From assembly GCA_964019425.1 (NCBI GenBank), contig OZ025801.1, forward strand, positions 310,001 through 374,000: 64,000 bases of DNA, given 5' to 3'. The notes under the pieces were generated by a model. It did not search any database, was not told where the DNA came from, and worked only from the letters and a program-made list of their open reading frames with translations. Both the position numbers and the translations under genes were made by a program. Of this stretch, positions 11,820 to 20,078 are shown one piece after another (the first letter of the stretch is position 1; each line of letters begins with the position of its first letter). Source of the stretch: Flectonema sp. DT1601. Lineage: Eukaryota; Euglenozoa; Diplonemea; Diplonemida; Diplonemidae.

Positions 11820-11923
11820 CCTAGCTACCATCGATCTTTACTCCCTTCCAGAGTGGCAACAGGTTCTCTCTTGTTGTCACGTACTTGCTTCTTAGTTAAG
11901 TGATTCACAAGAACATTGTTATT

Positions 11924-12120
11924 GTGATCAATTCTGATCTATCACTTCACTTCACTTCACTTCACTACTCACATTGAACTGTTGTAAAGCATCTTATCTT
12001 TGATGTCCTACAATTTATTGATTGATCGATTGTTTATTTATTATTGTGATAACTCGCAACTAGCTAATACTAACCACAACTGATCCTACTACTCTGGTCC
12101 GCTCACGGCGGTGATCTGAA
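11924..12120 (+). repeat. Dispersed repeat R1, copy b (longest)
   Basis: Carries all blocks of copies a and c, including a CTTCA microsatellite (TTCACTTCACTTCAC), the TACTAAC-containing segment and the CCGC/GCGG hairpin, followed by a long T run from about 12128. Confidence 0.8.
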
Positions 12121-12302
12121 TGTTGTTCTTTTTTTTTTTTTTTTTTTTTTGCAATGCGACTTTTGGAAAATTTGAGGAGGAAAAAATAAGAGTGAAAATA
12201 AACCAAAAAAGTTTTTCTTCTTTTCTTAAAAATGTGCCTCGTGAATCCAAACAAGAGACAGCTTCCTGTTTCGTCGAGTAGTCGACTTGTTTACAATATT
12301 TA

Positions 12303-12440
12303 ACCATTCATTCCACTGTCCCTCCCTTGACTCGAAGTGTTAAGGAGGTGGTCAGATGTCGGGTCTCAGATGTTTACAAAAGGTCTGACCTCTTGTGGAA
12401 TCTGGAGTTGTATTGTTTCCTGAAATCTGATAATAATAAA
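12303..12440 (+). repeat. Dispersed repeat R4, copy a
   Basis: Runs from TTCATTCCACT through GGTCAGAT, ATCTCAGA-like words and TATTGTTTCCTGAA to a GATAA-AAAAC end. The same order of words occurs at 19473-19585. Confidence 0.6.
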
Positions 12441-12819
12441 ACTTTTTAATTCATTCCTTGACAAAGTAAAAGTCTTCTAATTATACTCAGAGGGTCCGCA
12501 TAGTTTACTGTGAGTTACCTTCTTGGAGCACTCATAATATACAGTAACGTTTGGATTAAATGACTAATTAGCAAACAAACAATGTAGATGCGAGTGGAGC
12601 TTCTTCTCCCTGCAACTATCCTTCTTTCATTTCGCTCATCAGACGCTTTATCCTTTTTTCTGTTTTTTAATATAATTTCTTGTTGCTGAAACCCTTTTGT
12701 GACTAAAAAATTATTTCTTTTTATCGTTGATTTCCCCCAGTGATTTCTTTTTTTTGGATTTATTTTTTCGTGTTCCCTTATGTGATGAAAAACTGAAAAA
12801 AAAAAAAAAAACTGTTTGT

Positions 12820-12870
12820 TCAGCAGACGTCGTGAATAAACTTGTTGGAGCGCGTGACTTGTGTTAGTTT
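12820..12870 (+). repeat. Repeat R2, outlying copy
   Basis: TTCAGCAGACGTCGTGAA followed by GTTGGAGCGCGTGACTTGTG matches the core of the R2 units at 10.6-11.0 kb. Confidence 0.65.
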
Positions 12871-13444
12871 TGTAGGCGACTACTCATTTGATTCTGTTCG
12901 TTACAGATTGATATGGTTATTCCTCCGCACCCTTAATTTAGTTTTAGCCAGTTTAAAGTTGCTTTGAATAGAGGTAAAGAGGGGCTGTGTAGACAACTCT
13001 CGAAAGGATAAGTTAATCGATCACCGCAGTTCACTTTATCCTTAGCAGATGTACGTTTTGAAAATTTTACAAAACGATCACCCCCCCTCCCTCTGATCCC
13101 GCTCAAACAGTTAACTAGTTTTAATTATGTGTTCCTCTCTCTTTTTTTGTTGTTTTCGGACAGCTGGGAAATGATCCTTCCAGCCGATCTCTATACTCTA
13201 CTGGTGGTGAGTTAGTAGCAACAGCTTTGTGTGTTGTTACTCACTTGTTTCGTAGTCCAGTAGTTCACGGGAATATATTTTGATCAAATCTTGATCAGTC
13301 ACTTTGCTCACATTTATCCAAACGAAAATATCAATTTGTTGGAGTGCTGCATTTTAGCTTCTTGTTGTTGCTGTCAATTTGATTTAAAAAAAAAAAATTC
13401 TTTTTTGAAAAAAAAAAAAAAAGGACGAATATAAAACAAACAAG

Positions 13445-14938
13445 ATGACGGAACCGAAAGAATGGGAATCAAGAAAATCCCTTCGAGACACAGCTCTGAG
13501 TGAAGTCTTAAAGAGCGTTGGAAACGATTCAATTTCTAAAAACGAACTGAAGAGAAGAGTTAAACAAGAACTGGCTATGAAGAAGATTAAAAGAATAAAA
13601 CCAGACGATGAATTACCAAAACCAGAACCAGCAGAACCAAACAAAGCACGTGTCCTTTACATCGGAGATGAACCAATTCCTGGTAAAGAAAAATACCTCG
13701 GAGGTGTCTTAGGACCTGATGGATGTGCCTACGGAGTTCCTGGACATGCTGAAACTATCTTAAAAATAGATCCAAAAACTGATAAAGTAACTCAGTTTGG
13801 AGGACCCTTCAAAGGACACTATAAATGGCTTCGTGGAAATTGTATTGTAAACGAAGAACAAAAGATATACTCTGTGTACTTTATGCCTTCACATTCTGAT
13901 AAGATTTTAAAACTGATTTTTGAAGGTACCGACTCAAATAAAGATCCGACGATTAAACTCTTAGACGGTTCTGATGATGAGACTAGAAAAACACTTCGAG
14001 AAGTTATATGGAAATGGCACGGAGGAGTCACCGACATCACTGGAAGATATATTTACGGAATTCCCTGCAATGCTCACTCTGTACTGAAAATAGATACTTT
14101 TACTGATGAGGTGACTAGTTTTGGGTCTGAGTACCTCCTCTCTCACATCCACCCGGATGCCCAAAAGAATAAATGGTATGGTGGGATACTTGATCCAGTC
14201 TGTGGCAGGATTTACGGATCTCCTCAAAATGCCGACTCCGTCTTAGAAATCATCCCTGGCCACACCCCTGAAATGCCTGACCAAGTTCGAGTCCTGGGAA
14301 AAGATATTCCGTATCTAAAAACCCCCGGTGGATGGAAGTGGCATGGAGGAATGTACTGTCCTAAAGATGGCTGTATTTATGGAATACCAAACCATGCGGA
14401 CACCGTTATCAGGATATGTCCCCCTCCTAAGGGTTGTGATGTCAATACGTCAGCAGTTGTGACGCTGCTGGACTGTCCTGAGATTCCAATGGCACACAGA
14501 GGAGATGGTAAATATAAATATCTCGGGTCTGTGTTAGGTGCTGATGGTAACCTTTATTGTGTTCCTGGAGACGCAGATAGGACACTCGTTATCAATCCTG
14601 TTAACAAGAGTGAGACTGCAATGCATCTCGTGGGTCCCAACTACTCTCACCTCGGAAAGTGTCAGAATAAATGGCAAAATGGCTACTGTGGCCGTGATGG
14701 TCAGGTTTATACAATTCCGCTAAAGGGAGAGTCTATACTCCAGATCGATTCCCGCCCTCAGAGCAATTCCAATACCTCCTTCGACGCCACTCAGACGCTT
14801 CTCATGCCAACCAACGGTACGATGGTTGGTAACAATAAATGGGAAAGTGGAGTAATAACAGACGACGGCAGCGCTATTTATTGCATGCCTTTGGTTTGTA
14901 AAAGGGTTTTGAAAATCGAGATTCCGGAAAGCAGTTGA
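13445..14938 (+). CDS. Beta-propeller-like repeat protein, unknown role
   Basis: A single exon of 497 aa. Residues 1-65 are charged (KRRVKQELAMKKIKR) and Pro/Glu-rich; from about 75 on, repeats of roughly 50-60 aa follow. Each has a KY/KW-x-G-G/S-V/I start, a D-G-x-x-Y-G/C-x-P core and an A-x-x-V/T-L-x-I strand ending in V-T-x-FG, for example YLGGVLGPDGCAYGVPGHA, WHGGVTDITGRYIYGIPCNA and KWYGGILDPVCGRIYGSP. I count about seven, which fits a closed seven-bladed propeller. Similar proteins of unknown function occur in many protists. No signal peptide or membrane segment is seen, so it is probably a cytosolic or nuclear scaffold. The coding call is firm, the function unassigned. Confidence 0.8.
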   Translation: MTEPKEWESRKSLRDTALSEVLKSVGNDSISKNELKRRVKQELAMKKIKRIKPDDELPKPEPAEPNKARVLYIGDEPIPGKEKYLGGVLGPDGCAYGVPGHAETILKIDPKTDKVTQFGGPFKGHYKWLRGNCIVNEEQKIYSVYFMPSHSDKILKLIFEGTDSNKDPTIKLLDGSDDETRKTLREVIWKWHGGVTDITGRYIYGIPCNAHSVLKIDTFTDEVTSFGSEYLLSHIHPDAQKNKWYGGILDPVCGRIYGSPQNADSVLEIIPGHTPEMPDQVRVLGKDIPYLKTPGGWKWHGGMYCPKDGCIYGIPNHADTVIRICPPPKGCDVNTSAVVTLLDCPEIPMAHRGDGKYKYLGSVLGADGNLYCVPGDADRTLVINPVNKSETAMHLVGPNYSHLGKCQNKWQNGYCGRDGQVYTIPLKGESILQIDSRPQSNSNTSFDATQTLLMPTNGTMVGNNKWESGVITDDGSAIYCMPLVCKRVLKIEIPESS

Positions 14939-15049
14939 AAAAAAAAAAAAAAAAAAAAAAATGGACAATAACAAAAAGAAAATCATCAATCCTGCTCTAA
15001 CTAACCAACGGTATTATCGCATGGCTTTGAAATAAATAGACTGGTGTCT

Positions 15050-15072
15050 TTTATTTTCCCCTTTCACAACAG
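15050..15072 (+). promoter_or_regulatory. Strong putative trans-splice acceptor
   Basis: A T/C tract (TTATTTTCCCCTTTCACAAC) followed by AGCAG ends only 5-8 nt before the ATG at 15080. A very similar ACAGCAGTG context precedes the gene at 18671. Confidence 0.6.
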
Positions 15073-15079
15073 CAGTGAA

Positions 15080-16705
15080 ATGACATCACACGATGAAGAC
15101 GAGTTATACAATGGTAAGTTATGTTTTGAATGCCGTCGTTCAATCGAAAAGTACGACTACACAGATGCTATAAACAAAGATTGCAGCTTTTGCAATTCAA
15201 TCATCGCACTCACATTAAACAACACTAAGGAAGCAGAAATATTAATGAGAGACGCTATTATAAAAATACATCCAGAGAGAGTGGTGTCAGCTCATTCAGT
15301 TGTTCGGAATGTGTTGTGTAATTTACGACTTCATTCTGAGCTTCAGCCGATTGATGGAAAAGCAATTTATTCCAATACTTCTATTCAAATATTAACAGAG
15401 AACGATTTCTTCAAAACTTGGAAAAATTATATTTCCTTTAAATCGAATCAAAAAACTGCGGAATTAAAGAAGTTGTGGGACCTGATGGTGGACACTTCAA
15501 AGGCGATTAAAAAATTCGGTTCTGGAAAGGAATTGGAAGAAGCTTCAAAAAAAGCAACTCAGAGCGACGTAATGAACACGTACAATATTATAGTTACGAA
15601 AAGAAAGAGAGCGATGCATGGGAAATCTATAGTGCTGTCGCAGTCGGGTGGAAAGATTTCTTCGGAGGCTGCGGCTGCTATCTGTTTGAAGAAGGACGAG
15701 GAGATTGCTGAGGCCGATTCGGAACTGTCCCTTTTGATGGAAAGTAATGAATACAAATTACAGCAATCTCACATAACAGATTATAATAAATATCTCAAAG
15801 AAACGGGAATAGGTGAGCTCACAATTAAAAAAAATTGTATCAAAAAAACAGCACCTAGTCCTGGTATGGCTTTTGAAAAGGAAATCTTCGAAAAGGTACG
15901 CGAGAAGACACAATCATTATTTGAACAGGACTCCGAAAAGCATCCTGATTCCTGCTTTGAACTGTTGCATAATATTTCATTCGCTCAACTGAGAATGCCA
16001 GAAAGGGTGACGGGTGAGTTTGATATTTGTGCCGTCCAATACAAAGAATTGCTAGTTGACATCCCGCTTAGTAAGGCAAAGAAAAAACGACTGAAGGAAG
16101 GAGAAAGTTTCGGAGAACAAAAAGTTGTTCGAAAAGTTGAAAAGATTATTGCAATCTACGAAGTGAAGATGAACCCTGCAGACATCCTCCCAGCTATGAG
16201 GGGACATCGAAAATCGATCGAATTCTTGTCATCCGTTGAAGGAGTGTTTACGTTTTTAGATAAAAAAAATGATCACGAATACACTTTTACTGGAAACTTA
16301 TTTTCGGAGAAGGTTCTCGGAGAACATCCGACAACATTTGTAACCCTAAGTGGTTCTAATGCTGTTGTTCAGGGAAGACTAGTGCCGAGGAATATGTGTT
16401 TTCCGAATTGCTATGCGCAGCCACTCCTTCAGCATTTCCTCGACGTCTATCCGGACGATTATTCAGCGAAGGAATTATCGACTAATTTCGGATACCTTCC
16501 TCACTTTTATGAGAATCTGGGAGACTTTCTTAATTCAGAAGATTCGACTTCGATGAAGACTTCGTTAATCTCATCAATAAAAATATTAATGGATGCCGCT
16601 GACTGCGGGAAGATTCTCGTTGCTGCTGATCCATTTTCTGGATGCTATCCAAAACCTTTTGAGGCATCTCCACTTCCTTCTTCTCAAGTAGTGTCGGTAT
16701 GGTAA
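15080..16705 (+). CDS. Possible PD-(D/E)XK-type nuclease with N-terminal Cys cluster
   Basis: A single exon of 541 aa starting at the ATG 5-8 nt after a strong acceptor; an earlier GTG at 15044 lies inside that acceptor tract and is not used. Near residues 16-40 a CFEC and CSFC pair with about 20 residues between could bind zinc. The centre is helical and Lys-rich. From about 270 on, the pattern Glu in helix (AFEKEIFEKV), then G312-E-F-D315, then a hydrophobic strand with Y360-E361-V-K363 (IIAIYEVKMN) matches the D...ExK core of the PD-(D/E)XK nuclease fold, seen in restriction enzymes and many repair or transposon-linked nucleases. The C-terminal 120 residues are unrecognised. The fold is inferred from one motif only. 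Substrate and pathway are unknown. Confidence 0.6.
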   Translation: MTSHDEDELYNGKLCFECRRSIEKYDYTDAINKDCSFCNSIIALTLNNTKEAEILMRDAIIKIHPERVVSAHSVVRNVLCNLRLHSELQPIDGKAIYSNTSIQILTENDFFKTWKNYISFKSNQKTAELKKLWDLMVDTSKAIKKFGSGKELEEASKKATQSDVMNTYNIIVTKRKRAMHGKSIVLSQSGGKISSEAAAAICLKKDEEIAEADSELSLLMESNEYKLQQSHITDYNKYLKETGIGELTIKKNCIKKTAPSPGMAFEKEIFEKVREKTQSLFEQDSEKHPDSCFELLHNISFAQLRMPERVTGEFDICAVQYKELLVDIPLSKAKKKRLKEGESFGEQKVVRKVEKIIAIYEVKMNPADILPAMRGHRKSIEFLSSVEGVFTFLDKKNDHEYTFTGNLFSEKVLGEHPTTFVTLSGSNAVVQGRLVPRNMCFPNCYAQPLLQHFLDVYPDDYSAKELSTNFGYLPHFYENLGDFLNSEDSTSMKTSLISSIKILMDAADCGKILVAADPFSGCYPKPFEASPLPSSQVVSVW

Positions 16706-16876
16706 TCCCCATCATGTGATGTGTATATTATTATTTAGTTATTTCAAACCTTGTCAATGTTCTTGTCTGATTGGTTTATTGCATTTGTGAATAATGTAAT
16801 TATCATAACAGTTTATACAAAAAATAAACAACGAATAAAAAAAAGTAGAGAGGGAGGGAGGCGTAATCTCTTCAGC

Positions 16877-17713
16877 ATGCACACGATCCAGATTTTCGCT
16901 GAATTTAACGAAGAGACTGAAGCTTTGGAATTCTCAAAAACAGACACATTGGAAACACTTAAGAATAATGTAGAAATATTATTTGGAATAGAGGAAGGAT
17001 TCTCTCTGTTCATCGAAGGAGTAGAACTTGTTGAGTTACCGCTACTGAATACCAATGATGTCTTACTGGTTGAGTATATCCAAACAATAAGAGGAAAGAG
17101 TTATGTCTGCGATGAGACTGGCGATGCGATTCACTTCTCAAGTTGCGATAACGAAAGATGTTTCAAAACAGAAAACACTATTGGTCATCCATCAGTCATT
17201 GAAGTGTTGAAGGACGTATCCTTTGAAAGGTTGCGGTACATCGGGTTCTATGACGGACGACCTGATAATAAAATAGTTTTTAATTCTAACGGAGGTTGCA
17301 CAACAGTAAAATCACTTGAAGGACAAGAATTTAATATTTGTCAGTCGTCTTCTACCATTTGGGGACTCTCATTCTTGCAAGCTGGTATAGTTGGTCTTGC
17401 CAGTTATCACTTCGAAGAAGGAGAACCTTATATCTCATATTCCGCTGCTCTGCCTAGCTGGAAGCTGGATGATGGGTCGCCTCTTCCTATAAAAAAATAT
17501 TTCAGTAATTTTTCCTTTGATGAGGACACTCGAGTATTTACGGGAACAATAAACTGGCCGATCCCTTTTACTGGAATGAAGGTGTGGCAATATGACATGA
17601 AATTTAACGAAACTATGATGCTCATCGAATCCGGTACAGTGAAGTGTGATAATGGTCATAATTGGGTGTTTGGAGTCACTCTTAAGTATTTGAGAAATCT
17701 TAAAATGAACTAA
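16877..17713 (+). CDS. Ubiquitin-like-domain protein, unknown C-terminal domain
   Basis: A single exon of 278 aa. I chose the ATG at 16877 because the first 70 residues from there form a ubiquitin-like unit (MHTIQIFAEF, TDTLETLKNNVEILFGI, FSLFIEGVELVE, NDVLLVEYIQ); upstream in-frame sequence from 16751 begins with TTG and reads as AT-rich leader. It has no C-terminal Gly-Gly, so it is a domain and not a conjugated modifier. Residues about 75-278 are a compact domain with Cys pairs (VCDETGD, SSCDNERC), a glycine/tryptophan core (SSTIWGLSFLQAGIVGLASYHF) and FTGMKVWQYDMKF near the end; I do not recognise it. An AG lies directly before the ATG, so the real leader acceptor may be the ATCATAACAG ending near 16811. 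Confidence 0.75.
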   Translation: MHTIQIFAEFNEETEALEFSKTDTLETLKNNVEILFGIEEGFSLFIEGVELVELPLLNTNDVLLVEYIQTIRGKSYVCDETGDAIHFSSCDNERCFKTENTIGHPSVIEVLKDVSFERLRYIGFYDGRPDNKIVFNSNGGCTTVKSLEGQEFNICQSSSTIWGLSFLQAGIVGLASYHFEEGEPYISYSAALPSWKLDDGSPLPIKKYFSNFSFDEDTRVFTGTINWPIPFTGMKVWQYDMKFNETMMLIESGTVKCDNGHNWVFGVTLKYLRNLKMN

Positions 17714-18619
17714 AAACGGGGAATTTTTTTTTTTTTTTTTTCTTCTTCAGTTTTTTGCTAAACACAAAACTAATTTGGTATTCTTTTCACACGACAGTAA
17801 TTACTTAAAATATCTCGGTTTCTGAATGGTTATGCTGCCCATTTAAAAAAAATGCTCTTTTTATTCTTTTAAAAGTGTCCAGTCACTGATGGTAGTAATC
17901 GAGACGGTTGTAGCGACACGAAGAGGAGATGGCAGTTCTTCTTATTGTCGGAGTGAATTGCGACGACAATCACGTTGTCCATCACATCCCTCTCTTCTAA
18001 CCTCTTCGGCTTCACAGGAGGTGACGCTGGGCACTCGCCCTCGCAATTGGATCTCCTCCATCAACGTCATCTCTCGTTTAGCCAATCTGTCGATCAGTTC
18101 TTTTGGTGTTGTTTGTTGTTTTCCTTTTTGCTTCATCTTCAGAGACTTTCCCCAGTCCATTTTGAAGTGTCCACAGACCGAGCACTGAGCTGTACACATG
18201 CCCTCTCCTTATCACCATGACCGACACAGCCTGTTGTTGAGGAATCGCAGTCTGTGGTGTAGCGCTTCCTTTTGTGCTCTTGGTTATCTGCGTATGTCGG
18301 GAAGCCGACCCTTCGTAAAAGAAAGCTGCGGTAGCCTACCATCTATGATGGAATAAATCACTATGCTGACTAGCTGCCTTCTCCTCTGGAAGAGAGTTAC
18401 GATGTAGAACTTGTTTGGATAACTTCTAGCCCCACTTCCGCGATCATTAGTTTATTACTGTCTTGTGCGGGAATAAGGGTCTCCAACTGTGACTTGAGAT
18501 GCAGAGAAGAAGCCAACAGTATTAACTGCTTACCTCTCGTTCAAAGCGGAGGCGAGTTGGGGCTGAGCCTCCCGACTAGCCTATCTCTTAGATAATATTA
18601 TGAAGTAGGTGTGAGGTTT
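17714..18619. other. Intergenic with an unusually GC-balanced, homopolymer-free segment
   Basis: After a T run near 17727-17742, the part from about 17885 to 18600 lacks A/T runs and is visibly less AT-rich than its surroundings. On the - strand it can encode short Cys-containing frames (CTAQCSVCGHF around 18.17 kb) that change frame, so it may be a decayed gene or element. No family is recognised. Confidence 0.4.
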
Positions 18620-18652
18620 ACTTTTGTTCTTTCTTTTTATGATTTTGAACAG
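18620..18652 (+). promoter_or_regulatory. Strong putative trans-splice acceptor
   Basis: A long T/C tract (ACTTTTGTTCTTTCTTTTTA) followed by GAACAGCAG ends 16-19 nt before the ATG at 18671. Confidence 0.6.
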
Positions 18653-18670
18653 CAGTGTAATAACACAAAA

Positions 18671-19366
18671 ATGGGATTCTTTGACAGAATGGCAGAAGCT
18701 GTCTTCGCCGATCAGGAAGACGGGAGCACACTGTACTACCCGTGTGGTATGTTAGGTTATGGAAGAATAATTACTTGTGAAAAGAGAAAGAAGGAAGTGT
18801 TTAAAGCTCACCGCAAAAGTATTATTATCGGACTGTTTGTTGGATTCCTTCTCGGACTCTCACCTTTACTGCTAATCCAGTTGGGGTTCTCAGTAGTATT
18901 TGCGTATAGTGTAATAGCTGTTGCTTGTATTACAGTTTGTAGTATCCAGTTATATTTAAATAAAGCTAGAGTAGCTGATCTTCCAAAAACGGATGTAAAG
19001 TTGAATTTCGCAAGTGCACATGCGAAATCAGTTCGATCCCTTCCACTAATATTTTGGAAATTTTCCCTTGTTCTTGGACTGGGTTTGATACCATTATATG
19101 TTACGATTAGAGTATGTTTCCCAGATCATTTAGACTCTCATACAAAATCAACGAAATACGTGATTTTCCTAGTCGTGTTATCACTATTATTAACATGCCA
19201 GGGTTGGTACGGATTCCGATCGTACAAAATGGAAGAACCAACTCTGGTGTTCAGAGAAACGAACGAACTTGAAGACATAAATTGTGAAGGTGAAAAAGAA
19301 GAGATAGAAGAATTAATTATTAAAGAACAACAACCTGAACCATCAGATAAGTTGGATTCTGTTTAA
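18671..19366 (+). CDS. Multi-span membrane protein (about four helices), unknown role
   Basis: A single exon of 231 aa. The ATG at 18671 follows a strong acceptor and an ACACAAAA leader; the frame is open from 18611 but only a GTG lies there, within the acceptor. After a soluble N-terminus with LYYPCGMLGYGRII come two close helices (IIIGLFVGFLLGLSPLLLI and VVFAYSVIAVACITVCSI), a polar stretch, a third (FWKFSLVLGLGLIPLYVTI) and a fourth (YVIFLVVLSLLLTCQGWYG). The last 50 residues are very acidic. The LYYPCGMLGYGRII segment recalls small bacterial membrane proteins with a Y/F-Y-P-x-G-x-x-G-x-G-Y/R motif; this is a memory-based resemblance. Function unknown. Confidence 0.75.
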   Translation: MGFFDRMAEAVFADQEDGSTLYYPCGMLGYGRIITCEKRKKEVFKAHRKSIIIGLFVGFLLGLSPLLLIQLGFSVVFAYSVIAVACITVCSIQLYLNKARVADLPKTDVKLNFASAHAKSVRSLPLIFWKFSLVLGLGLIPLYVTIRVCFPDHLDSHTKSTKYVIFLVVLSLLLTCQGWYGFRSYKMEEPTLVFRETNELEDINCEGEKEEIEELIIKEQQPEPSDKLDSV

Positions 19367-19700
19367 AAGAAACTCCCAAAAAGATATTATTCAAAACACT
19401 AACTGCCCTTAATGAGATGATGCTATCCTAATCTTTTATTTCTGTTTTAGAACTTTTATTGAACTGTAAACGTTCATTCCACTTTTTCCACACTTGAAAG
19501 GTAGTCAGATAACTGATCTCAGAAGTTTATAACGCAAATGTCTACGACCTTGGGGTTATACTGTTTCCTGAATTCGGATAAAAACCAACATAAACAAAAA
19601 AAAGCTGCTGCCAACCTAGCGTTAATATTTAATGCTCTCCGAGTGCTTTAGTATATCAGGGTAATTGTTTTATCTTTTTTTAATTTTGTTGATTTTTATT

Positions 19701-19731
<31 letters not shown>

Positions 19732-20031
19732 TTAGTTCGATAGTTTAATAAGCTGCGGCGAGGCGGAAAGCTGGAGATTGGTATCCATTAATCTTTCGGT
19801 CGATGCTACTTCAACAATCTATGCTAAATCTTTGGATATGGCTAAGGATTGGGTTTTCTTGTCTGAGCTAAGCTAAGTCTCCTCCTCTGACTTGACTCAG
19901 TGCGACTCAAGACCCGTCCCTTTTGTTTTGATTACGAAAAAAAAAAAAAAAAAGGGAATTTACTTGTTATTTTAATAAAAAATAAATAAAAAGGTGATGA
20001 CATAATACAGTTTATCATTTTTTACCTTATT
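19367..20031. other. Intergenic with repeat R4
   Basis: Holds R4 copy b (19473-19585), a TTTTA microsatellite near 19697-19735, and an A run near 19937-19953. No gene seen. Confidence 0.6.
19473..19585 (+). repeat. Dispersed repeat R4, copy b
   Basis: Shares TTCATTCCACT, GTAGTCAGAT-like, GATCTCAGA and ACTGTTTCCTGAAT words in the same order as 12303-12440. Confidence 0.6.
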
Positions 20032-20058
20032 TATTTATTTATATTCAAACCTTACAAG
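20032..20058 (+). promoter_or_regulatory. Putative trans-splice acceptor
   Basis: A T-rich tract ends in AAACCTTACAAG, 20 nt before the ATG at 20079. Confidence 0.4.
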
Positions 20059-20078
20059 CTACTTTAAACTAAACAACA

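Larger units (their letters stand above)
9739..13444. other. 3.7-kb gene-free, repeat-rich intergenic region
   Basis: No protein gene is supported in this, the longest gene-poor gap of the + array. It holds a dispersed repeat in three copies (10124-10233, 11448-11564, 11924-12120), a degenerate tandem repeat of about 135-145 bp at 10.56-10.99 kb with an outlying copy at 12.82 kb, one copy of a repeat shared with 19.47 kb, and A/T runs near 11788-11817 and 12128-12150. It may house non-coding RNA genes or transcription signals, but nothing decisive is visible. Confidence 0.6.

Noticed and set aside
15044-15079. GTG start at 15044 for the PD-(D/E)XK-like gene
   Set aside because: It falls within the pyrimidine tract and acceptor; the ATG at 15080 follows directly.
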